Below, one piece after another: positions 45,373-53,762 of a stretch of DNA of 64,000 bases. The notes beneath the pieces were generated by a model. It was not told the origin of the DNA. It saw only the letters and a list, made by a program, of their open reading frames with translations, and made no database searches. The position numbers were made by a program, and so were the translations under genes. The DNA lies in contig PLCS01000008.1 in assembly GCA_003134855.1 (NCBI GenBank), forward strand, positions 434,001-498,000. Direction: 5' to 3'. Every line of letters starts with the position of its first letter. Within the stretch, counting starts at the first letter, position 1. This stretch comes from Acidobacteriaceae bacterium (GTDB taxonomy: Bacteria; Acidobacteriota; Terriglobia; Terriglobales; Acidobacteriaceae).

Positions 45373-45522
45373 AGGGAACAGGGAACAGGGAAACCCTTAA
45401 CGGCTGCCTGAGCATGGCTCCGGGCACGGAATAGCGCTTTACGGCAGACCCGTTCCATGAGGACTCGGTCCGTAGTATCCACGGTCCCCGGCTATTCCCT
45501 GTTCCCTATTCCCTGTTCCCTG
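45373..45522. repeat. Inverted array of GGGAACA/CCCTGTT heptamers
   Basis: AGGGAACAGGGAACAGGGAA at 45373-45392 and TTCCCTGTTCCCTATTCCCT plus GTTCCCTG ending 45522 are complementary tracts of a 7-base unit at the two ends of the gap between convergent genes. A shorter GGGAACAGGGAACAG tract lies at 5205-5219. The tracts could form a long stem and may also end transcription. Confidence 0.75.
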
Positions 45523-45525
45523 CAC

Positions 45526-46023
45526 TTAGAACGGTATGTCGTCGTCGGAGATTTCGGTCTGCTGGGCGTAATCGTCCGGCGCTCCGGCGGCTGCCGGGGG
45601 CTTCTGGTCGAAGCTGGCCGACGAACTCGATGCGCTTGCCGGCCGGCTGTAGCCGCCCGCGCTCGCGCTGCCGCCCGAGCCTTCCTCGCGGCCGGAGAGC
45701 AGCACCAGCTCATTGACCAGAATCTCGGTGCGATACTTCTTTACACCGGTCTCCTTGTCGTCCCAACTGTTAGTCGAAATCTTGCCCTCGATGTACAGCT
45801 TGGAGCCTTTTTTCACGTAATCGCGGACGATCTCCGCGGTGCGCTTGAAGGCCTTCAGGTTGTGCCATTCGGTGCGGTCCTGCCAGTTGCCTTGCGCATC
45901 CTGAAAGCGGTCGCTGGTGGCCAAGCCGAAACTGGCGACCATGACGCCGCTGGGAGTGGAGCGAATCTCCGGGTCCTTGCCTACATTTCCCAAGAGAGTG
46001 ACTTTGTTTACGCTTCTTGCCAT
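45526..46023 (-). CDS. ssb: Single-stranded DNA-binding protein
   Basis: A 165-residue protein beginning MARSVNKVTLLGNVGKDPEI with an OB-fold to about residue 110, a Gly/Ser/Ala-rich linker, and the acidic tip ISDDDIPF, which contacts partner proteins in replication and repair. GGAG lies six bases upstream of the start at 46023. Monocistronic here. Confidence 0.96.
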   Translation of the reverse strand: MARSVNKVTLLGNVGKDPEIRSTPSGVMVASFGLATSDRFQDAQGNWQDRTEWHNLKAFKRTAEIVRDYVKKGSKLYIEGKISTNSWDDKETGVKKYRTEILVNELVLLSGREEGSGGSASAGGYSRPASASSSSASFDQKPPAAAGAPDDYAQQTEISDDDIPF

Positions 46024-46092
46024 GTTGTTGTACTCCATTCATCGAAAAGAATAGCAGAGGATTCAGGCATTTTCAGGTTTTCTCAAAATACT

Positions 46093-46353
46093 TCATCCGC
46101 GGCGGGCGTTTGCGCGGTTGCGCAGAGCCTTGGCCAGGCCGAGCGCCGTCAGCAGGCTGCCAAAGGGAATGCACATCAGCGCGACGATCAGGGCGAACCA
46201 GCCGGCGTTGGTGTGGGCGCCGGTCGGCGAGTAGCCGCCCAGCAGGGTCTCCAGCAGCACCACGGCCAACAGCCCCGCTGTGAGCATCGACGCTCCCCAC
46301 TGCAGCAGTTGGCGGGTGCCGTCGTTGGGCGGGTTCGGATTGATGGTGGGCAT
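46093..46353 (-). CDS. Small two-helix membrane protein in the heme O/DUF420 cluster
   Basis: An 86-residue protein with two membrane segments (about residues 21-38 and 52-74) and a short basic C-terminus. GGAG lies five bases before the ATG, and it follows the DUF420 gene by eight bases. It is probably an assembly factor or subunit partner for a heme-copper oxidase, based only on the neighbours. Confidence 0.7.
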   Translation of the reverse strand: MPTINPNPPNDGTRQLLQWGASMLTAGLLAVVLLETLLGGYSPTGAHTNAGWFALIVALMCIPFGSLLTALGLAKALRNRANARRG

Positions 46354-46361
46354 TGTCTCTC

Positions 46362-46919
46362 CTATCCTAGCGCCAGGCGCAGCATCGCCCAGGTTACCAC
46401 GCCGGTGATCGAGACGTAGAGCCAGAGCGGAAAGGTCCAGAGGGCTACCTTGCGGTGCTGCGGAATCCGCCCGGTAAGCGAAAAGAAAAACGTGACCAGA
46501 ATCAGCGGCAGCGCCACGATGGCCAGAATGATATGGCTGGCCAGCAGCGGCAGATAAACGGAGCGCAGCGCCGCGTGGGCCGGGTAGCGAACATCGCCAT
46601 GCAGCGCGTGGTGGAGGATGTAGCTGATCAGAAAGAGAGTGGAGAAGGCGAAGGCGGTGATCATCGCGGCGCGATGCGCCGGGATGTGGCGGGCGCGGAT
46701 CAAGGTGTAGCCAATGAGCAGCGCGGTGGCGCTGAGGCCGTTGAGCGCGGCATTGAGCGCGGGCAGAAAGGCGTATTGCGTACTGGATGCCGCGGCGGGA
46801 TGCACGTAGATCAGCCAAAAGAGAAAGGCCGTGGCTGCCGCGCTGACGGCGAGGATGGCCGCGATAGCGGAGCGGGTGCCGGACTGACCAGTCGTGAATT
46901 GGGGGGCTTCGGTCGTCAT
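46362..46919 (-). CDS. DUF420 membrane protein (CtaM/YozB-like)
   Basis: A 185-residue integral membrane protein with about five helices. The conserved histidines of the family are visible as HIPAHRAAM, YILHHALHGD and the final RIPQHRKVA. In Bacillus and Staphylococcus, CtaM-type proteins are needed for function of the aa3/qox-type oxidase. It lies seven bases after ctaB, consistent with that role. Confidence 0.85.
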   Translation of the reverse strand: MTTEAPQFTTGQSGTRSAIAAILAVSAAATAFLFWLIYVHPAAASSTQYAFLPALNAALNGLSATALLIGYTLIRARHIPAHRAAMITAFAFSTLFLISYILHHALHGDVRYPAHAALRSVYLPLLASHIILAIVALPLILVTFFFSLTGRIPQHRKVALWTFPLWLYVSITGVVTWAMLRLALG

Positions 46920-46926
46920 GGCTTCC

Positions 46927-47928
46927 TCAGGCTTTCGCGATGGCGCAGAGCATCAGCGCGGTGAAGAGCAGCGGCAGGTAGAGCACGCTGACCTTGAGCA
47001 GATCGCGGGCCAGCCTGCGGCTTTCGTCCTCGGTTTCGGCTCTCAAAATGCGGGCGAAGCGGATCGTGTAAGCCAGGTAAAGCAAGCCCAGCGCGCCGGC
47101 CAGCGCGGCATAGGTCAGAGTGGCCATGCCCAGCATCCAGGGCGCAAGGCTGACGGGGATCATCAGCACCGCGAAGAAAAGCGCCTCGGCCACCGTGGAG
47201 AGGCCGTCGGGCTGGACGACGGGCAACATGCGAATCCCGGCGCGGGCGTAGTCGTCGCGGTAGAGCCAGGCAATGGACATGAAGTGAGGAAACTGCCAGA
47301 AAAAGAGGATGGCGAAGAGGGCCACTCCCGGCCACTCGATCTGCCCGCGGGCGGCGGTCCAGCCGAGCATGGGGCCCATCGCGCCGGGGAATGCGCCGAT
47401 GAAGGTGGCCAGCGCGGTCACGCGCTTGAGCGGCGTGTAAATGGCCACGTAAGTGAAGGCCGTGAGCAGCGCCAGCGCCACGGTAAGCAGGTTGGTGGTG
47501 AGCGCCAGCCACACCGCTCCGAACGCCAGAGCGGCAAGGCCGGCCAGCACACCCTGCGCCAGAGAGAAGCGGCCCGCGGCCATCGGCCGGTCGGCGGTGC
47601 GCTTCATGCGCGCGTCGATCTTGCGTTCCAGAGCCTCGTTCAGCGCGCCGGCTCCAGCCGAGACCAGGCCGATGCCGAGCAGCGTGTCGAGCAGGCCGCG
47701 CTGCATGCTGGTGATGCCCGACTGCATGGAGCCAAGATAAAAGCCGCCCCAACCGGTGACCAGCACCAGAGCGACGACCTTGACCTTGAAGAGCTCGCGC
47801 AAGTCGTGGATGAGCGTGGCTGTTGCGCCGGGGCTGGGCACATGAATGTGCGCCGGACCCAAACCCGCGTCAGTCCGGGCGCTTTCAATGGCGGGTGCGA
47901 CGAGTTCTGGCTGAGTAACATGAGTCAT
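46927..47928 (-). CDS. ctaB: Protoheme IX farnesyltransferase (heme O synthase)
   Basis: A 333-residue UbiA-type prenyltransferase with the family motif N-x-x-x-D-x-x-M-x-R-T-x-x-R-P seen as NEALERKIDARMKRTADRP, and multiple membrane helices. It farnesylates heme b to heme O for a heme-copper oxidase. First gene of the ctaB-DUF420-small-ORF set. The oxidase genes themselves are outside the window. Confidence 0.92.
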   Translation of the reverse strand: MTHVTQPELVAPAIESARTDAGLGPAHIHVPSPGATATLIHDLRELFKVKVVALVLVTGWGGFYLGSMQSGITSMQRGLLDTLLGIGLVSAGAGALNEALERKIDARMKRTADRPMAAGRFSLAQGVLAGLAALAFGAVWLALTTNLLTVALALLTAFTYVAIYTPLKRVTALATFIGAFPGAMGPMLGWTAARGQIEWPGVALFAILFFWQFPHFMSIAWLYRDDYARAGIRMLPVVQPDGLSTVAEALFFAVLMIPVSLAPWMLGMATLTYAALAGALGLLYLAYTIRFARILRAETEDESRRLARDLLKVSVLYLPLLFTALMLCAIAKA

Positions 47929-48030
47929 TTGGACGCGTCAAAACCTCAGTGGTTGTGCCGGGAATAGACTGCTGCCGGGAGCCTGTGTCGATGATAGCAA
48001 GCGAGGTTGTTTGGGGGGCGAAGCGGCGGC

Positions 48031-49386
48031 TTATTCCGTCGTCCCCTCACTCTGCGTAGCCGGCAGGCGGACGGTCGCGCGCGCGCCCGGACCGTCTTCG
48101 CGATTGAGGAGGCGGATTTCGCCGCCGTGGGCGCGGGCGATCTGCTGCGCCAGGGCCAGGCCAACGCCGCTGCCGGCAGGCTTGGTGGTGTAGAAGGGGA
48201 CGAAGAGATTTTCGGCGTTGGCGATGCCCAGGCCGCGGTCTTCAATGGAGACCAGAGCGGCGGCGCCGGCCACGCGCCAACTGACACGCGCCCACGGTGC
48301 GCCATTGGCAAGCGAGGCGTCCACGGCATTGGCAAGCAGGTTGATGAACATCTGCTCCAGTTGATCCGGATCGGCGTTGAGCACGACCGGCGGACCCGGT
48401 TCAAGCTGGACAGCCAGGCGCTGTTCCAGATGCGCCACGCGCTCCAGCAGCTGCCCGAGTGGAACCGGCCGGAGTTGCGGCGGAGGCAGCTGGGCGAGCT
48501 GGCGATACGACTGCACAAAGCGATGCAGCGCGTCGGCCCGGCTCTCCACTACGCCCAGGCCGCGGCGGAAGTCGCGCAGCGTTGCTTCGTCGCCGGACAG
48601 GGAATCCACCCGCTCCAGCAAGCTACCGGCAATGGATTTGATGGGCGCCAGCGAGTTCGAAAGCTCGTGGCCGAGAACCCGGATCAGCCGCTTCCAGGCC
48701 ATCTGCTCCTCTTCCTGGAGCGGGAGGCTTACGTCGGCCAGCAGGAGCAGCGTGTGGGGCGCGCCGTCCTGGCGGAAGGCCGCTTTGCGCAGCAGCCAGC
48801 GCGTAGGCTTTGCGCCGAAAGAGTGAGTGGTCTGATCGGGCGCGGCCAGCAGCTCTTGCAAGCCGAGTTCGCGTGCGCTCTGGTTGTAGCAGCGGGCCAG
48901 GGGCCGGCCCAGCAACTGAGCGCCTGAATTGCTCGCCAGTTGCAGCCGGTCATGACGGTCAAAGGCAAACAGAGGTGTGTGCATCACTTCAAGGATGCGC
49001 GCCAACAGAGCCGTGGCCTCGAGCGAACGGACGCGCTGCTTTTGCAGCAGATCGGCGAGCGCGTTGATCTCCGTGGCCAGCTCGCCCAGCGCGTCTTCAG
49101 AGCCGGCCCCGCGCGCGCGGAAGGAGTAGTCGCCTTCGCGCAGAGAAGCGACGACGTTGGAGAGCGTTTGCAAGGGACGGACCATGCCTTCAATGAGCGC
49201 CGCGGCCACCAGCAGCAGGTAAAGAAGCAAACAAGCGATGAGCAGAATCGCGGGAGCAAAAGAGAGTTGCCCCTGGTAGAGAAAGATGCCAACAAGGATC
49301 AGCCCTGGCAGCGCCAGCAACAGACAGAAACGCCACACCCGGCGGACGGCCGAGTGGCTGCGGCGCGCCTTCCTCTCAGAGCCCAT
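48031..49386 (-). CDS. NtrY-like sensor histidine kinase
   Basis: A 451-residue membrane kinase with two N-terminal helices (residues 20-62), a HAMP region, a PAS-like domain (about 115-200), then the H-box GHELSNSLAPIKSIAGSLLE with H240, an N-box LLANAVDAS, and ATP lids DRGLGIA and SGVGLALAQQIARAHGG. It starts within the last 11 bases of the response-regulator gene. It probably senses envelope state and phosphorylates that partner. Confidence 0.93.
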   Translation of the reverse strand: MGSERKARRSHSAVRRVWRFCLLLALPGLILVGIFLYQGQLSFAPAILLIACLLLYLLLVAAALIEGMVRPLQTLSNVVASLREGDYSFRARGAGSEDALGELATEINALADLLQKQRVRSLEATALLARILEVMHTPLFAFDRHDRLQLASNSGAQLLGRPLARCYNQSARELGLQELLAAPDQTTHSFGAKPTRWLLRKAAFRQDGAPHTLLLLADVSLPLQEEEQMAWKRLIRVLGHELSNSLAPIKSIAGSLLERVDSLSGDEATLRDFRRGLGVVESRADALHRFVQSYRQLAQLPPPQLRPVPLGQLLERVAHLEQRLAVQLEPGPPVVLNADPDQLEQMFINLLANAVDASLANGAPWARVSWRVAGAAALVSIEDRGLGIANAENLFVPFYTTKPAGSGVGLALAQQIARAHGGEIRLLNREDGPGARATVRLPATQSEGTTE

Positions 49387-50743
49387 ATTTCTCGATGCGG
49401 CGATAGAGCGCTGCGCGGCTCAAGCCCAGCGCCTCGGCGGCCTTGGAGATGTTGCCGTCGCAGCGGCGCAGAACCTTGCGGATGAGCAGGGCTTCGACTT
49501 CGTCGATGCTCATGTTCTCAAACGATGTAGCGGAGGAGCGCGCGGGGGCGATGGCCAGGTTGACCGGTTCGATCTGGTCGCCGCGGCAGAGCAGCACGGC
49601 GCGTTCGACTGTATGTTCCAGCTCGCGCACGTTGCCCGGCCACGCATACTGCATCATTTGCTGCATGGCGTCGGGCGAGAAGCCGACAGCCTGCTTGCGA
49701 TAGCGCGCGCGGTTGCGGCTCAAGAAGTGCTGAGCCAGCAGCGGGATGTCCTCACGCCGGTCGCGTAGTGCGGGCAGGTGGATTTCCACGGTGTTGATGC
49801 GGAAGAGCAGGTCTTCGCGGAAGTTGCCCGCCTTGGCCTCTTCGTGCAAATCAGCATTGGTGGCGGAGAGCAGGCGCACATCGACGCGGCGGGTCTGCGA
49901 GGAGCCGACGCGTTCCAGTTCGCCTGTCTCCAGAACACGCAGCAGTTTGGCCTGCTGGCGCAGCGGGACGTTGGCGATCTCGTCGAGAAAGAGCGATCCG
50001 CCGTTGGCCAGCTCGAAGCGTCCGATGCGGTCGCTGCGGGCGTCGGTGAAGGCGCCCTTTACGTGGCCGAAGATTTCGCTCTCGAAGGTGCCCTCCGGCA
50101 GTCCCCCGGCATTGACCGCGACCAGGGCCATGCGCGACCGCTGCGAGGCGGCGTGCAGCAGTTTGGCGACGATCTCTTTGCCCGTGCCGTGCTCGCCGGT
50201 GATGAGAACGTTGGCGTCGGAGGGGCCGACCTGAGCGATCAATTCAAGGACTGGCTGCATGGAGGGCGCGCTGGCCACAAACTCCGGCATTCCTTCGGAG
50301 CGCAGCAGGCGGTTTTCCATCTCCAACTGGCGGGCGCGGCGTAGAGCCTGGTGCAGCTCGGCGTGGACGCGGATCAGCGAGAGAAGCCGCTCGTTCTCCC
50401 AGGGCTTCTGGATGAAGTCGCGCGCGCCGCGCTTGATACTTTCGACGGCCAGATTGATGTTGCCCCAGGCTGTCATCACGATGACCGGCAGCCGCGCATC
50501 GAACTCACGGATGCGGGCGAGCAGGTCCAGGCCTTCCTGGCCGGAGGTGGTGTCGCGGGTGTAGTTGAGATCGATCAGCAGCACATCGTAGTCGCGTTCG
50601 CCCAGCGCTTCCAGCAGGAGCTGAGGCGAGCGCACGCAGTCCACGGCGAAGCCCTGCGGTGCCAGCAGCAGTTCGACGGCCTCCAGGATATGCGGTTGAT
50701 CGTCGGCAACCAGAACGCGAATTGGCTCTTGCTTACTCGTGAT
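49376..50743 (-). CDS. NtrC-type sigma-54-dependent response regulator
   Basis: A 455-residue regulator: receiver domain (phospho-acceptor D58 in LLIDLNYT), AAA+ domain (Walker A GEHGTGKE, the sigma-54 loop as G230-AFTDA rather than GAFTGA, and the arginine-finger stretch FREDLLFRIN), and a Fis-type helix-turn-helix at the C-terminus (AEALGLSRAALYRRI). The start is odd: GGAGG sits six bases before an ATC at 50743, which begins the TSKQEPIRVLVADD segment, and no ATG, GTG or TTG fits as well. It follows the 60-codon ORF and overlaps it by 11 bases. Likely controls this exporter operon. Confidence 0.88.
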   Translation of the reverse strand: MTSKQEPIRVLVADDQPHILEAVELLLAPQGFAVDCVRSPQLLLEALGERDYDVLLIDLNYTRDTTSGQEGLDLLARIREFDARLPVIVMTAWGNINLAVESIKRGARDFIQKPWENERLLSLIRVHAELHQALRRARQLEMENRLLRSEGMPEFVASAPSMQPVLELIAQVGPSDANVLITGEHGTGKEIVAKLLHAASQRSRMALVAVNAGGLPEGTFESEIFGHVKGAFTDARSDRIGRFELANGGSLFLDEIANVPLRQQAKLLRVLETGELERVGSSQTRRVDVRLLSATNADLHEEAKAGNFREDLLFRINTVEIHLPALRDRREDIPLLAQHFLSRNRARYRKQAVGFSPDAMQQMMQYAWPGNVRELEHTVERAVLLCRGDQIEPVNLAIAPARSSATSFENMSIDEVEALLIRKVLRRCDGNISKAAEALGLSRAALYRRIEKYGL

Positions 50744-50915
50744 GGTCTGCCTCCACGACGCCGGCTTTGGCGTCGGCAATCGAGATTCCGTAGTCCTCGT
50801 GCAGCGACCCGGTCGCGCGCTGGCGACCCATGCCGCAGCCTTCACCGGTGAACCCAGTGGCTGCAACGATCGGCTCGGCGACGCGATGCAAAACGGTTTG
50901 TGCTGAGGCGAGCAT
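50733..50915 (-). CDS. Sixty-residue protein between tolC-like and ntrC-like genes
   Basis: A small ORF, MLASAQTVLHRVAEPIVAAT..., ending HEDYGISIADAKAGVVEADHHE, with GGAGAGG three bases upstream of its ATG. Codon choice matches the surrounding genes. Its stop overlaps the likely start of the NtrC-like gene, so it may couple or regulate that gene's translation. No family recognised; a spurious frame is possible but less likely given the ribosome-binding site. Confidence 0.6.
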   Translation of the reverse strand: MLASAQTVLHRVAEPIVAATGFTGEGCGMGRQRATGSLHEDYGISIADAKAGVVEADHHE

Positions 50916-50938
50916 GGTCCCTCTCCGTGATTCTACGG

Positions 50939-53020
50939 CTAGCGAGTCACGACGCCCAATTTCGCGTCGTCAATGGAGACCCCTGTCCGCTCCAGCGTCT
51001 CGCCGGTGGCGCGGTCGATATCTACTTTCGCCTTCTCGTAGGCCGTTTGTGCAGCGTCCAAAGCGGACTCGGCCAGGGCAAGTGCGCTTTCCGCGTTCAG
51101 GGTATCGAGGCCGGATTTCGCACCGAGCAACTGTTCCTGTTTGGTGATGTCGAAGGTCTTCTGGGCGAGGTCGCGCGCTTTCTGGGCTGCTTCAACGTGG
51201 GCTTGAGCCTGTTCAAGAGCAAACTTCGTGTTGCGAACATCGAGGCGAATGCCCTTCTGCTGCTGCTCGGAGGATATCTGGCTCTGGCGGTACTGCAACA
51301 CAGCACGGAATTGATCGGCCTTGGCCTGGCGGTTGCGCAGATTAATGGAAAGCGTCATCCCGACCTGGTATTCCGGGGACGAGTAATTGAATGTGTTCGC
51401 GAACATGCTGGCGAAGCCTGTGGGCAGATCGGAGACGCATTCGGCTCCGAGGGAGCAGTTTGGGTTCCTGGGACCGGCGGTGCCTGCGCCGGCGTAGGAG
51501 CCATACATATTGAGAGTCGGCAAAAGCTCGCTGTTGATGTCCTTCAGGGCCTGCTTCTGCACTTCGGCCTGCATCTGGTAGATGGCAACCTCGGGCCGCT
51601 TCTTCTCGGCTTCGGAGATGAGTTCGTCGATGGATTTGCCGGCATTCGGATTGGGCTCTCCATGCAGGTCGAGCGGAATGACCGGCATCTCGTCGATCGT
51701 GGGATCGTCGATCTTGGTGAGCGCGTTCTTCATCAGCAGTTCGTTCAGCCGAAGGCTGGCGCGCGCCACCGTGAGGTTACCTTCGGCGGTCGCCACGGCA
51801 GACTGATCCGTCATAACCTGCATCGCGGGGATGGCTTGGAATTCGAGCTGCTTCTGATCGTCGGAGAGATTCTTGTTGGCAAAGCCGAGAGAGCGCTCAC
51901 TGATCTGCTCGCTCTCGTAGGCATTCACGAGATCCCAGTAGATATTCTCGACCTGGGTCACGGTGGCGATTACCTGTGCTTTGAAAGCAAGGTCGGTGAT
52001 CTGGGAGTTGCGCTTGGCAATGCGGATAAAGCGCTCGTTGGTGGCTACTCCGAAGCCGGCCAGAATGGGCTGGGAGATTGTCATCGCAAAATTGGAATAC
52101 AGCTCGGGATTGATGCCGTTGTAAGGGGTGTTGCTGGCGACACGCTGGCCGAGATAGTTGATCGAGAGGTTAGTGCCGATGGGGAACGACTGGGAGTAGT
52201 TCGACAGAACCTCAATCGTGTTGGTCTTCAGAACCGGCACGCCGACCGTGAACTGGTTGGCCTCCTGGTTGACGGTGTGATCGACGTAGCCTCTGAAGGT
52301 AAGGTAGGGATCAAACGATGAAACGCTGGTACCGGCGCCGAGGGTCGAGGTGACGATGCCGCCATTACCCGCGGAGAATCCGGATCCGGATGAGCCGCCT
52401 CCGCCGCCGGTGGAAGCGGCAAACCCGCCCTGGGTGCCCTGGACGATGGCGGTGTTGACGCCGTTGGCAGAGCTGCCCGCTTTCGTGCGCAGGATATCGG
52501 TCTGAGCGATGGGGAAGTTATAGCGGAAATAGGCCAGATCGAGGTTGTTCTCGATGGTTACTGCGATCGCGTCACGCAGTGAAAGATAGATCTTGCCATT
52601 GCGAATGAGGTTCTGCAGGCGCGGTGAGTTGCTGAGGTCCAGTTCAGGCGCGGTGCTGGGCATATAGGGCGCAAGCGGCTTGTGCGAGTGGGGCATTGGC
52701 ACTTGAAACGGCCGCGGCGGAGCAAACGACTGCTGCTGCACCTGCTGGATCTGTTGCGCCAACGAAACAGGCGCTGCGGTGGCGCCATTCGTCGCGGGCA
52801 AAGGAGCCTCCGGCACAGTTTGTGTGGGCGGCGGCGGAGCCTGGGGTTGCTGATTCGGCATCGGATTCTGCGCTTGAGCCTGGGCCGGGTCTCCGGACGC
52901 GGGCTGGGCCGGCTGCTGAGCGGCAGCCGGTGGAGTAGCCAACGCCAGGTTCACCTGCAAGAGAAGAATGGCAACAGCGGTCTTCATGCCGCGAACTGAA
53001 TTGGGCTTGAACTGATTCAC
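50939..53020 (-). CDS. TolC-family outer-membrane efflux protein
   Basis: A 693-residue protein with signal peptide (MKTAVAILLLQVNLALATPP from residue 12), a Pro/Gln-rich linker, and two OEP repeats with long coiled-coil helices, for example ALEQAQAHVEAAQKARDLAQ KTF. It is longer than E. coli TolC (about 470 mature residues) because of the linker and an inserted Gly-rich stretch near residues 210-235. The GTG start overlaps the ATPase stop by four bases. It probably forms the outer-membrane channel of the ADOP exporter. Confidence 0.88.
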   Translation of the reverse strand: MNQFKPNSVRGMKTAVAILLLQVNLALATPPAAAQQPAQPASGDPAQAQAQNPMPNQQPQAPPPPTQTVPEAPLPATNGATAAPVSLAQQIQQVQQQSFAPPRPFQVPMPHSHKPLAPYMPSTAPELDLSNSPRLQNLIRNGKIYLSLRDAIAVTIENNLDLAYFRYNFPIAQTDILRTKAGSSANGVNTAIVQGTQGGFAASTGGGGGSSGSGFSAGNGGIVTSTLGAGTSVSSFDPYLTFRGYVDHTVNQEANQFTVGVPVLKTNTIEVLSNYSQSFPIGTNLSINYLGQRVASNTPYNGINPELYSNFAMTISQPILAGFGVATNERFIRIAKRNSQITDLAFKAQVIATVTQVENIYWDLVNAYESEQISERSLGFANKNLSDDQKQLEFQAIPAMQVMTDQSAVATAEGNLTVARASLRLNELLMKNALTKIDDPTIDEMPVIPLDLHGEPNPNAGKSIDELISEAEKKRPEVAIYQMQAEVQKQALKDINSELLPTLNMYGSYAGAGTAGPRNPNCSLGAECVSDLPTGFASMFANTFNYSSPEYQVGMTLSINLRNRQAKADQFRAVLQYRQSQISSEQQQKGIRLDVRNTKFALEQAQAHVEAAQKARDLAQKTFDITKQEQLLGAKSGLDTLNAESALALAESALDAAQTAYEKAKVDIDRATGETLERTGVSIDDAKLGVVTR

Positions 53021-53721
53021 TTTGCGCCTACCTCCGTTGCCCTTGCCGGCAGCATTTCATCGCGCGTAAGCCATCCGTCGCGCAGCTCGATGATGCGTTT
53101 TCCGTAGCGCGCGTTCTCATCCGAATGCGTTACCTGCACAATCGTCGTGCCGGCGCGGTTGAGTTCGCAAAAGAGTTCCATGATCTCGCGAGCCTGCGTG
53201 GAGTGCAGGTTGCCGGTTGGCTCGTCGGCCAGCAGCAGCGCGGGAGCGTGAACCACGGCGCGCGCAATGCCCACCAGTTGCTGCTGCCCGCCGGAGAGCT
53301 GCGAAGGAAACAAGTCCTTCTTGGCGACGATCTGGAAGCGGTCGAGAATGTCGGCCACCATCCCCTGCCTTTCTTTGGCGGGCAGATTCTTATAAGAGAG
53401 CGGCAGGTCGATGTTCTCGGCGACGGTCAAGTCGTCCAGCAGGTGATAGCTCTGGAAGACCATGCCGATGCGCTGGCGGGCGAGATCGGCGCGCTGTTTG
53501 CGATTGAGCTTGTGCGCAGCGGTTTCGCCGAACCAGTACTCGCCCTTCCAGCCGTCGTCGAGCAGCGCGAGAATGTTGAGCAGCGACGACTTCCCCGCGC
53601 CCGATGGGCCCATCACGGTGACGAATTCGCCTTCGCGAATGGTGATTCCGATGCGGCGCAGCACCCAGGTTTCCGTGGGTCCGGTTTTGTAACTGCGTTC
53701 TACATTTTTCAGTTCGATCAT
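53017..53721 (-). CDS. ABC transporter ATPase, MacB/LolD type
   Basis: A 234-residue ATPase with Walker A GPSGAGKSS, a Q-loop GMVFQSYHLL, signature LSGGQQQLVGIARA and Walker B LLLADEPTGNL. LolD/MacB-type ATPases drive FtsX-fold permeases, so this one probably energises some or all of the ADOP proteins upstream. A second ATPase may lie outside the window. Confidence 0.93.
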   Translation of the reverse strand: MIELKNVERSYKTGPTETWVLRRIGITIREGEFVTVMGPSGAGKSSLLNILALLDDGWKGEYWFGETAAHKLNRKQRADLARQRIGMVFQSYHLLDDLTVAENIDLPLSYKNLPAKERQGMVADILDRFQIVAKKDLFPSQLSGGQQQLVGIARAVVHAPALLLADEPTGNLHSTQAREIMELFCELNRAGTTIVQVTHSDENARYGKRIIELRDGWLTRDEMLPARATEVGAK

Positions 53722-53762
53722 GGTGATACTCCTATTCCTGGTACTTTGTTCTTCGTCTCAAT

